A DNA stretch of 64,000 nt from Oscillatoriophycideae cyanobacterium NC_groundwater_1537_Pr4_S-0.65um_50_18 (GCA_016208305.1 JACQYI010000006.1:434001-498000), one strand, 5' to 3'; counted from the stretch's first letter, positions 43,077 through 53,592 are shown. A program made the numbers and translations. The notes: generated from the sequence alone by a model not told the origin.

Positions 43077-44507
43077 ATGGCTGATCTCATCCTTTTTTGG
43101 CACCGTCGAGACTTACGCACGATCGACAACGTAGGTTTAGCCAGCGCCAGAGAAAAAACGTCTAAAGTCGTGGGCGTTTTTTGCCTCGATCCCGGCATTT
43201 TAGCCAGCGATGATGTCGCTCCTGCCAGAGTTACCTATCTTATCGGCAGCCTCAAAGCGCTTCAGGAGCAATATCTTCAGGCAGGCAGTCAGCTTCTGAT
43301 TCTGAAGGGTTCGCCTCTGCAAAAGCTGCCCGAACTCGCCCAGGCACTCCAGGCCAAGGCCGTATTTTGGAACCGGGATGTCGAGCCTTATGGGCGATCG
43401 CGCGATCGCTCTGTGGGCGAGGCTTTGCAGCAGGCCGGAATTGAAGTCGAAACCTTTTGGGATCAGCTTTTGCATGCGCCAAAACAAATTCTCACGGGTG
43501 CAGGCGAACCCTATAGCGTTTACACCCCCTTCTGGCGCAACTGGCTCAGCAAAGCTAAGCCCAGCCCAGCCCAAGACTTTGCCGGAGCAGAGGGATTAAC
43601 GGAGCAGGAGCAGACAATTGCCCAGAAAGCAGGAGCGATAGAGCTGCCTACCGCTAAGGCGCTAGGCTTTGTCTGGGAAAACGAGTTGCTGCTACCCCCC
43701 GGCACTCAAGCTGCCCAAGAGCGGCTGGCAGAATTTTGCGATCGTGCCCTAAACGATTATCAAGAGCAGCGAAATTTCCCGGCAACGATCGGCACTTCTC
43801 ACCTCAGTGCCGCTCTCAAATTTGGCACGATCGGTATCCGCACAGTGTGGCAGTCTGCCCAGGCGGTATATGATGACAGCCGCAGCGACGAAGCCCGCAG
43901 CAATATTCAAACCTGGCAGCAGGAATTGGCATGGCGGGAGTTTTACCAACAGGCTCTATATTTCTTTCCGCAGCTTGCCGAGGGGCCTTATCGCCAGCCT
44001 TTCAAGAATTTTCCCTGGAGCGATCGCGCAGACCATTTTCAAGCCTGGTGCGATGGACAGACGGGCTATCCAATCGTCGATGCGGCGATGCGTCAGCTCA
44101 ACGAACTCGGCTGGATGCACAACCGCTGCCGCATGATTGTGGCGAGTTTTCTCACCAAAGACCTGATTATCAACTGGCAGTGGGGCGAGAAGTATTTCAT
44201 GCAAAAGCTGTTCGATGGCGACCTATCGGCCAACAATGGCGGCTGGCAATGGAGCGCCTCTAGCGGCATGGATCCCAAACCCCTCCGTATCTTTAACCCT
44301 GCGAGTCAGGCGCAAAAGTTTGACGCAGACGGCGAATATATTCGGCAGTGGTTGCCTGAACTGCGCCATCTCGACACGGCTGACCTAGTGGCCGGAAAAA
44401 TTGATCCAGGCGATTGCGATCGCTGTGGCTATCCTGAACCCATTGTCGATCACAAAAAGCAGCAGGCGCTGTTTAAGCAGATCTACCAGCAGCAAAAATT
44501 GCAGTAA
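43077..44507 (+). CDS. phr: Class I CPD photolyase (DNA photolyase, cryptochrome/photolyase family)
   Basis: The 476-residue flavoprotein uses blue light to split pyrimidine dimers. An N-terminal antenna domain (LILFWHRRDLRTIDN, VGVFCLDPGIL, VFWNRDVEPYGRSRD) is followed by the FAD domain with TSHLSAALKFGTIGIRTVW, WQQELAWREFYQQAL, FQAWCDGQTGYPIVDAAMRQ, GWMHNRCRMIVASFLTKDL and NNGGWQWSASSGMDPKPLRI. The last motif is that of active CPD photolyases. I chose ATG 43077 because AAGAGG precedes it and MADLILFWHRRDLR is the normal N-terminus; ATG 43053 would add eight residues. Confidence 0.96.
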   Translation: MADLILFWHRRDLRTIDNVGLASAREKTSKVVGVFCLDPGILASDDVAPARVTYLIGSLKALQEQYLQAGSQLLILKGSPLQKLPELAQALQAKAVFWNRDVEPYGRSRDRSVGEALQQAGIEVETFWDQLLHAPKQILTGAGEPYSVYTPFWRNWLSKAKPSPAQDFAGAEGLTEQEQTIAQKAGAIELPTAKALGFVWENELLLPPGTQAAQERLAEFCDRALNDYQEQRNFPATIGTSHLSAALKFGTIGIRTVWQSAQAVYDDSRSDEARSNIQTWQQELAWREFYQQALYFFPQLAEGPYRQPFKNFPWSDRADHFQAWCDGQTGYPIVDAAMRQLNELGWMHNRCRMIVASFLTKDLIINWQWGEKYFMQKLFDGDLSANNGGWQWSASSGMDPKPLRIFNPASQAQKFDADGEYIRQWLPELRHLDTADLVAGKIDPGDCDRCGYPEPIVDHKKQQALFKQIYQQQKLQ

Positions 44508-44519
44508 GCTCTGAACAGC

Positions 44520-45575
44520 TTACTCAGGCGGCAGCGGCAAGACTCGACGCCTTTCAGGAAGACGCATCACCTCGATCGTGCTCTTGATAGTGGCCGCGAT
44601 CGGCATCGCTAGCACCACGCCCAAAAATCCTGCGACCCTAAAGCCGACCAACAGCGAAATTACTACCCAAATGGGATTTAGCCCCGTGAAATCTCCGCGC
44701 AGCCGAGGCGCAATAATATTGTCTGTAATTTGCTGGAAGAAAATGCCCGAAATAACGATTTGCGCTGCTGTCCAATAGCCCTGAATGCCCAGCGCCAGCA
44801 GCGTGACAATGCCAATGCCGATCGTCGCTCCAAACAGAGGTACAATCTCGAAAAAGCCGATCAGTAAGGCAAACAGCAGACTATAGCGAATTTGCAGAAT
44901 GAGAAAAATCGGCAGCAAAAACAGCACCATGACCAAAGACAGCAGCAACTGACTCAAAAAGAACTGATGAAACTGCTGCTGCAACGATTCGCTTAAGGCA
45001 ACAGCCAACCTTTCGGGCAAAAGATTGATCAGTCCATGCCAAAAGCGATCGCCATACAGCAGCATATAGAACGCCAGCACAATCAGAAAAGCAGTTGCAA
45101 ACACCTGGCCGAGCGTGTTGACTGCCAGCTCTGGCAATAGCCCCACAAAGCCCTGAATTTGGGAAGTTGCCTGGGTAACGATTTGATTGAGATCGAGGGG
45201 CAACTGCCGCTCATTGATTAGGTTTTGGAACCAGGTGAGATTGCGATTGCCCGCCTCTAGCAGTTGGGGTAGACCCTGCAAAATTTGAGTAGCCTGATCA
45301 ATCACGATCGGAATTAACGTCACGGCCGAGATCACCACAACGATCAAAAACAAAGACAGCACCAGCAAAATGGCCTGACTGCGATTGAAGCCAAGCTGCT
45401 GAAAAAGTCGAACGATATAGTTCAGAAGCAACGCCAGTACAGCACTCAAAACTGTAAAGGTGATAATGCCTTCAAAATAGGCAAACAACTGACCCAATAC
45501 CCATAGGTTCAGCGCAATTACAGGGCCGCTTAGCCCATAGAGTAAGTAGCGTCGAAACAGTTCTGAAAGCTTCAT
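44520..45575 (-). CDS. AI-2E family (PF01594) membrane transporter
   Basis: The 351-residue protein has about eight hydrophobic helices. It shows the family segments FTVLSAVLALLLNYIVRLFQ near the N-terminus, and IGFFEIVPLFGATIGIGIV and NIIAPRLRGDFTGLNPIWVV towards the end. Members export small molecules or ions; AI-2 transport is shown only for a few, so the name is a family label. ATG 45575 is preferred over TTG 45578. The end lies 12 bp from the photolyase stop, so the genes converge. Confidence 0.92.
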   Translation of the reverse strand: MKLSELFRRYLLYGLSGPVIALNLWVLGQLFAYFEGIITFTVLSAVLALLLNYIVRLFQQLGFNRSQAILLVLSLFLIVVVISAVTLIPIVIDQATQILQGLPQLLEAGNRNLTWFQNLINERQLPLDLNQIVTQATSQIQGFVGLLPELAVNTLGQVFATAFLIVLAFYMLLYGDRFWHGLINLLPERLAVALSESLQQQFHQFFLSQLLLSLVMVLFLLPIFLILQIRYSLLFALLIGFFEIVPLFGATIGIGIVTLLALGIQGYWTAAQIVISGIFFQQITDNIIAPRLRGDFTGLNPIWVVISLLVGFRVAGFLGVVLAMPIAATIKSTIEVMRLPERRRVLPLPPE

Positions 45576-45852
45576 CAAAAATTAGTCTGCCTATTGGTGC
45601 ATTCCCATAGGAGTGCGTCCGAATTTTTTACCAGGGGTGATTATAGGGATTAGCAGCATGGGCTAATAACGTAGAGTCATCATATGCGCTAGGTGCGCTA
45701 AGGATCGAAGATCGATCGCCTCAAAGATTTTGAAAAAAGTGGCCTACTCAAAGTGGGCTGCTATGGGCTGACCCCTCTTTCAAAAACAAATTTTGTAGGT
45801 TGAACGGAACAGAATGAGATCGATCGCTGGAAAGTTGTGCAGAGCCGCCAGG

Positions 45853-46953
45853 TTAGTCTGCCTGCATGGGTTGCAGCACTTGCCGAATCGTCTCGGCAGA
45901 GACTTGATCCGTTACGGTCGCTGCGCCAATTTGGGTCGGCAACACAAAGCGTACTCGTCCAGCCTCCACCTTTTTATCGGTTTGCAACGCTGCCACAATC
46001 GCCTCAATGTTGACGCCTGCCGGGAGTTGGGTTGGCAGTCCCGCCTTTTGAATGAGCAAACGTTGGCGATCGCTCTCTGCTTGCGTCCACAAGCTTAACG
46101 CTACCGCAATTTGTCCTGCCGCCACCATGCCGATCGCCACAGCTTCCCCATGATTGACGATGCGATATCCCGTTAGGCTTTCCACCGCATGACCGATCGT
46201 ATGCCCGTAGTTGAGAATGGCGCGCAACCCTGCTTCTTTCTCATCTTTGCTAACGACATGAGCTTTTGCCAGACAAGAGCAGGAGAGGATGGTTTGCAGC
46301 AGATCTGCACTGATGTAGCGCTGCTGATCCAGGCGATCGACAGATTCTAGCTGAGCAAACAGCTCTGCATCCCAAATCACGCCGTATTTAATCACTTCTG
46401 CCATCCCTGCCCGAAACTCACGAGGCGGCAGCGTTGCCAGCACCTGCGGATCAATTAACACCAAACGCGGCTGATAAAAAGCCCCAATCAGGTTTTTGCC
46501 TTGAGGATGGTTAACCCCCGTCTTGCCCCCGATCGCCGCATCTACCATAGCCAGCAGCGAGGTCGGCACCTGCACAAAGTTGATGCCGCGTAGCCAGGTA
46601 GCAGCCGCAAAACCAGACATATCCCCCACAACGCCGCCCCCTAGAGCCACCAGCGTCGAGCTACGCTCTAAGCGATGCTCTAAGGCAACATCGTAGACTT
46701 TTTGAATAGAAGCCAAGGTTTTGTAGCGTTCGCCCGCAGGCAGCATGTGAGAAATGACCTGAAACCCCGCTGCGGTTAAAGAGGCGATCGCCGTTTCCCC
46801 ATAGCGCTTAAAAATCATTGGATTTGAGACTAGCAGCACCTTTTGTCCTAGCTTTAATGGCTGCATCCAGTGACCCAGATGAGACAATCCGCCAGGAGCG
46901 ATCGCGATCTCATAGGACTGCTGGGGCAACTCTACGGGAATTACTGACTTCAT
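45853..46953 (-). CDS. aroB: 3-dehydroquinate synthase
   Basis: The 366-residue enzyme converts 3-deoxy-D-arabino-heptulosonate 7-phosphate to 3-dehydroquinate in the shikimate pathway, with NAD and a divalent metal. Visible motifs are [61 protein letters not shown] and [21 protein letters not shown] prefer ATG 46953, with AAGGAAG upstream, over GTG 46968. It is read 90 bp after the broken radical SAM gene on the same strand. Confidence 0.97.
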   Translation of the reverse strand: MKSVIPVELPQQSYEIAIAPGGLSHLGHWMQPLKLGQKVLLVSNPMIFKRYGETAIASLTAAGFQVISHMLPAGERYKTLASIQKVYDVALEHRLERSSTLVALGGGVVGDMSGFAAATWLRGINFVQVPTSLLAMVDAAIGGKTGVNHPQGKNLIGAFYQPRLVLIDPQVLATLPPREFRAGMAEVIKYGVIWDAELFAQLESVDRLDQQRYISADLLQTILSCSCLAKAHVVSKDEKEAGLRAILNYGHTIGHAVESLTGYRIVNHGEAVAIGMVAAGQIAVALSLWTQAESDRQRLLIQKAGLPTQLPAGVNIEAIVAALQTDKKVEAGRVRFVLPTQIGAATVTDQVSAETIRQVLQPMQAD

Positions 46954-47043
46954 CGGGTCTTCCTTCACTCAGTGAGCGACAAATCTGCCTAGAGCACTAC
47001 CCCAAAGACACGGGTATTTTCCTCAAGCCTAGTGCGCTGTATT

Positions 47044-48783
47044 TTACTCTACAACTGTCCTCAATAGCTTCTGGCTATCTGGCAATTGGCCGATCGCCTG
47101 TGGAACAGGGACAGGTTCTGAGGCAATTTCTGAAGCAATTTCTGAGGCAATTTCGGGCTGAATGTTCGCCTTCATTTCGGCTGTCGCGCTAGCCAAATGG
47201 TTGATGAGCATGGCTTGAGAAAGCCCGCTGTGGATATGGCTCCAGGGCAACACTTGTTCAGGCGACCAATTGGCATGAACGTAGTAGTTCAGCTCAGGCA
47301 ACTGTCCTTGCAGTTCCTTAAAGGCGCGGCGAAAGCTACCCAACGTATCGCCATAATGGCGGGCTAACTCTAGCAGAGGGGCAAGGCGACGATCGCCGCG
47401 CGAAATCAACGCCTGAATGACTGACCAGTTATAGCTTTCAGGGCGAAAATCAATCCCCTGCGATCGCAATTGCTTTTGCAGTGACTTCAGCCGTTTTTCA
47501 GCGTCAGGGCTGACCCCAAACCACTGGAACGGGGTGTGGGCTTTGGGTACAAAGGTGCTACACCCATAGGTCAGCCGCAAACCCGGAGCGGCTTTCTTGA
47601 GACTGCGCAGCATAGCCACCGTCAGATCGAGATCTTCAGGTTCTTCGCCAGGTACCCCAGCCATGCCATAGAGCTTTAAGGCGCTTAACCCTCCGGCTTT
47701 GGCGTTGATCGCGGCTTGCGTAATTTCCTCATTCGACAGCTTTTTGTTAATAATCCGCCGGAGCCGATCGCTACCGCTCTCTACGGCGATCGTGATGGAG
47801 CGAGAATCATGTTTGACCAAAACCCGTGCGAGCTTTTCTGTCACCGTATTGGTGCGGACAGAGGATAAGCTGAGGCGCACGTCATCATACTGAGGGCGAT
47901 CGAGATGATCCAACAGCGCTTCAAATTCTGGATGCTGCGTGACTGAAGCCCCTAGCAATCCCAAACGGTGGGTCACTTGTAAACCGCGATCGATCGCCGG
48001 AATCAGCGAAGCTTCCAAGCTAGCGGCTCTAAAGGGCAGCGTTAGGTAGCTAGCGAGGCAAAAGCGGCACATTTCTGGGCAGCTACGCACTACCTCAACC
48101 ATATAGATGTTTTCCCAGGCCGCTTTTTCAGTCACAACTGTAGAAGCCGACAGGGTATTGCCGCGATAGGTTTGCTTCTGCACCTGCGCTGGAATTGCAG
48201 CGTCTAGCGGCTGAATGGACTGAATAGCGCCATCGGGGCGATCGTAGGTGATCTCATAGAGGCTAGGGACATAAATACCAGGAATCTGAGCTAAATGCCG
48301 GAGTTGAGTGGAGCGATCGGCTCGGCGCACCGCTTTGTAGGATTCGATAAATTCCCCTAGCAGCAGTTCCCCATCTCCTAACAAAATGAGATCAAAGAAA
48401 TCTGCGAAGGGTTCAGGGTTGGCCGTCAAAACGGGGCCGCCACCGAAGATCAGGGGATGGTGGGACGTGCGATCGCTTACCCGAATCGGAATCTGCAAAG
48501 ATTCCAACAGGCTTAAAATGTTGGCATAGCCTAGCTAGCAGGAGAGAGAGAAACCCAGCAGCTCTGGCGCATGGGGCAGTGGCTCATGCAGGTCTGTAAA
48601 TAGACGGCTGACCTGCACATCGCTACGAGTCGCCAGAGTTGCCCACACCACCTGATAGCCCAAGCTCGTGATGCCGACACTGTATTCATTAGGAAAGGCA
48701 AAAATTGTAGCGATCGCCTCTTCCTGAGGGGCAGCCGGACTAAACAAGAGGCGTTCAGAGTCAAAAGCAGAGATTGAAGGCAT
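47044..48783 (-). pseudogene. B12-binding radical SAM protein gene with in-frame stop
   Basis: The gene reads as one frame of 580 codons, interrupted by TAG at 48535-48537. The upstream part (82 codons) carries IFAFPNEYSVGITSLGYQVV and SRLFTDLHEPLPHAPELLGF. After the stop, LGYANILSLLESLQIPIR continues in the same frame without shift. The radical SAM cluster motif is CPEMCRFC, followed by a TIM-barrel region (TVAVESGSDRLRRIINKKL, LKLYGMAGVPGEEPEDLDLT). The expected sequence at the break, from homologues as I recall them, is SWELGYAN; here it reads SC-stop-LGYAN in TGCTAGCTA. Either this is a nonsense mutation or a sequencing error. The C-terminus has a 12-bp tandem repeat (EIASEIASEIASE). Confidence 0.85.
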
Positions 48784-49598
48784 CTAAAGAAAGAAGTTCA
48801 AGAGAGTGGAGCACGCATGAAGCGTTAGGGCAAAGTAAATCTGGCGAAACCTTAAAATCTCAGTAAGCTATGCCCAGCTTAACATTTGACCTTCCAACTG
48901 TTGGAGCAGCGCTCTCTACAGATCCGCATTCCTTCGGAATCTAGCTAAAGCTTTGGTGTAATAAATAAGGCTGAAGTTCACGATATACACCGTAGGTTTT
49001 TATAAATTTTTCATATAAACCTTATGTATGGGGAAATAAATATGCTAAATCCATAACATATTTCTTTACTTCCTTTAATTTAATATAAATACGAGTCAGG
49101 AAATTGCTAAGTATTTATATGAATTCAAAATATTAAAGAGGATAAACGCAATTTAACATAAAGTTTTCAAGAAGACTTCCGGCGCACTGAAGAAGCGCTG
49201 AGGTTGAAAGCACCGAGTTGAAACAATCCTTGGGACGTGTCAATCGTTACTCTCTCCTTTCTAGGCCTCCTAAGCGCGAGTGAACTTAGGCTGCAATCTG
49301 CAGCAGTAGGTACTTTCCAAATCTCCCCTATTCCCAATATTCTTTGAGTGATGCTCATTAATTTATACAAAACTTACATAAAGTCGTTCGCCAATCTCTT
49401 ATCTGGATTTGAAAACAGATTACTGTTGAGAACAGATTTTGAGAGCAGGTGCTTCTATAGCTGCGCCCTTGAGCGGAGGCGATCGCTCGATTCTGATGGG
49501 TGTCATATTGCTGAATCGAGGCCTAGGTAAGTGGGTCAATTACCTGTCCCGAATAGTTTGGAGTTCAGGTCAATCTTTAGAGCCGAGAAGGTTGGATT
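48784..49598. other. 815-bp spacer, AT-rich middle
   Basis: Bases about 48955-49150 are markedly AT-rich and include the short inverted repeat AGGTTT/AAACCT. A reverse frame at 49167-49358 (63 codons) has no recognisable domain and I do not call it. No known RNA motif is evident. Confidence 0.45.
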
Positions 49599-50609
49599 AT
49601 GGTGAAGCCACTAGATGAGAAATATGGAACGTTTGTCCCGTTCTCAGAGCGATTTACAGATGGCAATGCTCCTTTTGCCGAACCGCGCAAGCTTGAAGCA
49701 GACTGTCTGCTAGAAAAGGCAGTTGAACAATATCAGATCCGCAATTTTCAAGCGGCGCTCAAGACTTTTCAACAGGCGCTGGATACCTACCGCGAGCTAA
49801 AAGACTTGCAGGGCAAAGGGCGCTGCCTGGGAGGACTAGGGCTAATTTACTATGCTCTGGGCAACTACCCTGAGGCGATCGCCTGCTCTCACCAAAGTCT
49901 GACCATTGCTTGCCAACTCAAAGACTACCCCACTGAACGTCAAGCGCTGAGCAACTTGGGCAACTCTTATCGCCATCTCGAAGACTACGGCAGAGCGCTG
50001 GACTACAAGCAGCAGAGCCTTGCTGTGGCACAACGGACAGGCGATCGCCGCGCTGAGATGGCAGCCCTCAACAACTTGGGCATGGCACACAAAGCCATGA
50101 ACGACTGCCCTCAAGCAATTTACTACTACCAAAGAAGCCTGACCATCGCCCGCGAACTCGGCGATATTCAGGTCGAGGGGCAGGTGCTACGCAATCTGGG
50201 CAATGCCTATCATGCCATGTCAAACTACGCCCAAACGGTGGCTTGCTATGAGCAACTGCTGGCGATCGCCCGCCAAAGCCCCAATCGCCAAACCGAAGCT
50301 CAAGTTTTGAAAAATCTGGCAAGCGCCTGCTACACGCTAGGCGATCAACCCAGAGCGATTGCCTACCAGCAGCAGCGGCTAGCGATCGCCCGCCTTTTGG
50401 GAGATGCGCGCACTGAAGAACAGGTGCTGGAAAGTTTGGCCGTTTTGCATGAAGGTCTAGGTGACTACGAAAAGGCGATTCAGTATTATGAGCAGCGGCT
50501 GAGCGTTGTCAAGACGCTGCAAGATGCCCGGTTAGAGCAACAGGCTCTGACAAACCTCAAGACGGCCTGTTGTGCCATTGGCGACTTTTCGAGAGCGCGT
50601 CGATACTAA
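49599..50609 (+). CDS. Tetratricopeptide repeat protein
   Basis: The 336-residue product is made of about seven consecutive TPR units of 40 residues each (TPR_12-like), with the recurring pattern E.QAL.NLGN.Y...-DY..A..Y.Q.SL.IAR..GD. A short N-terminal stretch (residues 1-35) precedes them. TPR solenoids bind partner proteins. The repeat type is that of LGN/Rapsyn-like scaffolds used in cyanobacterial signalling proteins, but there is no CHAT, kinase or NB-ARC domain here. It ends directly after the last repeat. No operon partner is visible. Confidence 0.93.
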   Translation: MVKPLDEKYGTFVPFSERFTDGNAPFAEPRKLEADCLLEKAVEQYQIRNFQAALKTFQQALDTYRELKDLQGKGRCLGGLGLIYYALGNYPEAIACSHQSLTIACQLKDYPTERQALSNLGNSYRHLEDYGRALDYKQQSLAVAQRTGDRRAEMAALNNLGMAHKAMNDCPQAIYYYQRSLTIARELGDIQVEGQVLRNLGNAYHAMSNYAQTVACYEQLLAIARQSPNRQTEAQVLKNLASACYTLGDQPRAIAYQQQRLAIARLLGDARTEEQVLESLAVLHEGLGDYEKAIQYYEQRLSVVKTLQDARLEQQALTNLKTACCAIGDFSRARRY

Positions 50610-50927
50610 GTTGGTAAATCTTAAATTTTGTGGACTTTACAGCAGTGCGATCGCATTTTTGCGCCAGCCCCCTGGCCTTTCATACTGGAATTTCACACTC
50701 AATCTTTAGACTCGCTCTAGACTTGATTTGCAGACTTGCAGAGAACCCACTTCTCCCCTAAAAGCCTCGCTCCAAAAAATAATCTGCACTTCATACAGTT
50801 GAGAATTACTATAGCCATAGCCAAGCGGGTCAGGTCAGGGACATTTTTGCAGGAGCGCATCCCTCAAAAACCTCCCGACGCACAAGGCAAAGGCCATACA
50901 TATTCCAATGGATATAGGGGTTGAGCG
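50610..50927. other. TPR/gamma-glutamyltransferase spacer
   Basis: The 318 bp hold repeat family C copy 1 (50801-50880) and no gene. Confidence 0.5.
50801..50880 (+). repeat. Repeat family C, copy 1
   Basis: CTATAGCCATAGCC is followed by CAGGTCAGGGACATTTTTGC and, after AGGAGCGCATCC, CTCAAAAACCTCCC. The reverse strand of 59863-59940 has the same order of blocks (CTATAGTCACAA, CAGGACGGGGACATTTTTG, GCGCTCC, CACAAAAACGTCCC). The pair GACATTTTTG/CAAAAACCTC gives an imperfect stem. Confidence 0.65.
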
Positions 50928-52535
50928 ATGCTGTTTAGTGATCTGCCTAGTAACCTAACGCGCTATCCCTATGCTTCTGGGCGACGCGTAATCATGGGTC
51001 AGCGCCATGCGGCTGCCACGAGCCAATCTCTAGCGACGCTAGCAGGAATGGAGATGTTTTGGGCGGGCGGCAATGCTGTTGATGCAGCGTTGGCAATGGC
51101 GATCGCCCTGACGGTGGTTGAACCCACCTCTAACGGCATTGGCTCTGATGCCTTTGCGATCGTCTGGGAAGGAAAACCGCATGGCTTGAATGCCTCAGGC
51201 AAAAGCTCTCACAGTTTGCAGGTTTCAGCCTATGAGGGTTTAGAGGCTATGCCGCAGTTCGGCTGGTCTTCTGTCACAGTTCCCGGTGCGGTATCTTCCT
51301 GGCGATCGCTTTGGGAGCGTTGGGGCAAGCTACCCTTTGAGCAACTTTTTGCCCCTGCCATTCGCTATGCCGAAGAAGGCTTTCCCGTCTCTCCAGAGAC
51401 AGCCAGGGCATGGCAGGCCGCAGAGGCGCTGTTTGTGCCGCTGACCGCCCCGGAGTTTCAGCCCTTCAAACAGGTGTTTTTTCAGGGCGATCGTGCCCCC
51501 AGGGCGGGAGAGATTTGGGCAAGTCCTGCTCATGGCGCAACGCTGCGAGAGATTGCCAGCACAGGCGGCGAGAGCTTTTATCAAGGCAGTTTGGCACAGC
51601 GCATGACTGATTTTGCGGCAGATACGGGCGGCACCCTCACCCCCGCAGATTTTGCCGAGCATCAGCCACTCTGGGTCGAGCCAATTTCCACCACCTATCG
51701 AGATTTGACGCTGTGGGAAATTCCACCCAACGGTCAGGGCATCGCGGCCTTGATGGCGCTCAACATTCTAGAAGGATTTGAGTTGGCTCGCTATCCCAGA
51801 GATTCAGTTGAGAGCTTTCATCTGCAAATTGAGGCGATGAAATTAGCGTTTGCCGATGTGCATCAACAGGTAGCAGACCCCAGCTTCATGAAGGTTTCGG
51901 CGGCTGAGCTGTTAGACAAAGCCTATGCCGCCCAGCGCAGACAAGAAATGGGCGATCGCGCCATTATCGCGCATCCCCCCATTCGCAAAGGCGGTACCGT
52001 CTACCTAGCCGCTGCCGATCAAGATTTAATGGTTTCCTTCATTCAATCCAACTATGAGGGGTTCGGCAGCGGCATCCTGGTTCCTGGTACAGGCATTGCC
52101 TTACACAATCGTGGGATGGGCTTCTCGCTTCAGCCTGACCATCCCAACTCCATTGCGTCCGGCAAACGTCCTTTTCATACGATTATTCCAGGTTTTTTGA
52201 GCCAAGGCGCACAGCCTTTAGGCCCTTTAGGCGTCATGGGTGCTCACATGCAGCCCCAAGGCCACCTGCAAATGGTGGTGAATCTGATGGATTATGGCCT
52301 GAATCCCCAGGCAGCACTGGATGCCCCCCGGTGGTACTACACCACAGGTCAATCGGTGCTGCTAGAGCAGTCGGTGCCGCGATCGCTAGCGCTAGGGTTG
52401 AGCGATCGCGGTCATGCCGTACAGGTAATGGCCGAAGCTCGTCCTTTTGGCAAAGGGCAAATGATTTTGAAGCAACATGGGGTGTTGATAGCCGCTTCTG
52501 AACCCAGAGCCGATGGACTGGCATTGGCAGGGTAA
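50928..52535 (+). CDS. Gamma-glutamyltransferase family protein
   Basis: The 535-residue product belongs to the gamma-glutamyltransferase family of Ntn hydrolases. The large-subunit part has GRRVIMGQRHAAATSQSL, GGNAVDAALAMAIALTVVEP and GIGSDAFAIVWEG. The autoprocessing site is the Thr of RKGGTVYLAAADQDLMV, which would become the N-terminal nucleophile of the small subunit. FIQSNYEGFGSGI follows. It may cleave glutathione or other gamma-glutamyl compounds (gshA is at 41.8 kb). There is no signal peptide, so the cytoplasm is likely. Family members also include cephalosporin acylases. Confidence 0.93.
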   Translation: MLFSDLPSNLTRYPYASGRRVIMGQRHAAATSQSLATLAGMEMFWAGGNAVDAALAMAIALTVVEPTSNGIGSDAFAIVWEGKPHGLNASGKSSHSLQVSAYEGLEAMPQFGWSSVTVPGAVSSWRSLWERWGKLPFEQLFAPAIRYAEEGFPVSPETARAWQAAEALFVPLTAPEFQPFKQVFFQGDRAPRAGEIWASPAHGATLREIASTGGESFYQGSLAQRMTDFAADTGGTLTPADFAEHQPLWVEPISTTYRDLTLWEIPPNGQGIAALMALNILEGFELARYPRDSVESFHLQIEAMKLAFADVHQQVADPSFMKVSAAELLDKAYAAQRRQEMGDRAIIAHPPIRKGGTVYLAAADQDLMVSFIQSNYEGFGSGILVPGTGIALHNRGMGFSLQPDHPNSIASGKRPFHTIIPGFLSQGAQPLGPLGVMGAHMQPQGHLQMVVNLMDYGLNPQAALDAPRWYYTTGQSVLLEQSVPRSLALGLSDRGHAVQVMAEARPFGKGQMILKQHGVLIAASEPRADGLALAG

Positions 52536-52625
52536 AGATATTCGTACCCCGTACAAATCACCTTGCCGAAGGCTAAGTCGATCGACTAGGCTAGGCTCAA
52601 AATTCTTTGTACTCAGTGAGCTTTT

Positions 52626-53282
52626 ATGCAACCCAAGGTTTTTGCTGCTGTTGCCTTTGCGGCTATTGGTGGAATCGTGAGTTTTGGGGAGATGCCTGCG
52701 ATCGCCTTTCCTCCTGCTGTTGAGCAAGTCTTGGCACAGGCGCAGGGGCAAACCTATCGTGAGCCAAGCGGATTATTTGAAATCTCTTTTCCGGCGGGTT
52801 ACACCTACGAACAGACGGGTAGCGGCATCGCCTTTACCTCAACCGACGAGAGGTTTGGCGGTTCTGTAGACTATGGCTCGGCGCAAGGCAACGTGATTGG
52901 TCTAGAGCAACTGGAGGCTTCCCTCAAGTCAGAGTATGAACAGCGGCTCTCTGACCTAGTATGGCAAGGCTCTTCACCCCAGCCCGATGGCAGCTTGCGC
53001 ATCGACTGGACAGGCCGCGACGCTCAAGGCAATGCGTTAGATGCCGTTTCTTTTGTTGAGCAGCGGGGCGATACGATCTTTATCCTCAACTTATTTGGGG
53101 TGAATGCTCCTTACCAGGACTACAACGCCGATGCTGAGGTGATCGTCGGCAGCTATCGGGTCAAGCAAGCCTCTGCGAATGCAAATTCTCTCAGCCAACT
53201 CGTTCCGACCAGTAGCTTACTCTCTACTGCACCTGTGAGCAGCGATCGCCTAACCCAAGAGCCGAATTACAGCAATTTTTAA
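52626..53282 (+). CDS. Secreted protein of unknown function (PsbP/Mog1-like possible)
   Basis: I do not recognise the family with certainty. The 218-residue product has a signal peptide (VFAAVAFAAIGGIVSFGEMP to about residue 28) and a single beta-rich domain (FEISFPAGYTYEQTGSGIAF, SLRIDWTGRDAQGNALDAVS, DTIFILNLFGVNAPYQDYNA). The pattern of FEISFPAGY at the start and a late strand after a Q.GDTIFIL segment is compatible with a PsbP-like fold, but I cannot confirm it. The last 40 residues are Ser/Thr-rich. It is followed by two terminator-like hairpins. Confidence 0.7.
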   Translation: MQPKVFAAVAFAAIGGIVSFGEMPAIAFPPAVEQVLAQAQGQTYREPSGLFEISFPAGYTYEQTGSGIAFTSTDERFGGSVDYGSAQGNVIGLEQLEASLKSEYEQRLSDLVWQGSSPQPDGSLRIDWTGRDAQGNALDAVSFVEQRGDTIFILNLFGVNAPYQDYNADAEVIVGSYRVKQASANANSLSQLVPTSSLLSTAPVSSDRLTQEPNYSNF

Positions 53283-53299
53283 TTGCTGAAGCCATAGAA

Positions 53300-53340
53300 T
53301 TTTTGTTGTGTGCCCTGCTCCGCGCGGCACACAACAAAAA
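53300..53340 (+). terminator. Terminator hairpin after the 52.6-kb secreted protein gene
   Basis: TTTTTGTTGTGTGCC (53300-53314) pairs perfectly over 15 bp with GGCACACAACAAAAA (53326-53340). The loop is 11 bases. It begins 18 bp after the stop codon. Confidence 0.8.
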
Positions 53341-53409
53341 CTCTAAACATATCCAAGCGCGAAGCGCTGTAAGTGAAAATGCTGAAGCGATTCATCATTG
53401 AATAAGAAG

Positions 53410-53448
53410 TAGGGGCAGAGGTGCGGAGCGTCTCTGCCCCCAGTTTTT
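53410..53448 (+). repeat. GGGGCAGAG hairpin, common cyanobacterial spacer element
   Basis: GGGGCAGAG (53412-53420) pairs with CTCTGCCCC (53432-53440), followed by CAGTTTTT. The sequence GTAGGGGCAGAGGTGCGGAG recurs in many cyanobacterial spacers to my knowledge. It may act as a second terminator. Confidence 0.6.
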
Positions 53449-53592
53449 GATATTCAAATTAAGCAGGGCAAGCACCGCACCTTCAAGAACATCGATCGCT
53501 AAAAATGGGAGCTGGCCAGATTCCAGTGTCATCATAAAGAAGCGCTCTGAAGCGATGTTCTGTTTGTTGAAGTTAAGGGTTGACGCTTGCTC

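Noticed and set aside
49167-49370. 63-67-codon reverse frame with basic C-terminus (RRPRKER, SSVRRKSS)
   Set aside because: I considered a peptide precursor, but there is no leader-core pattern and no modifying enzyme nearby.
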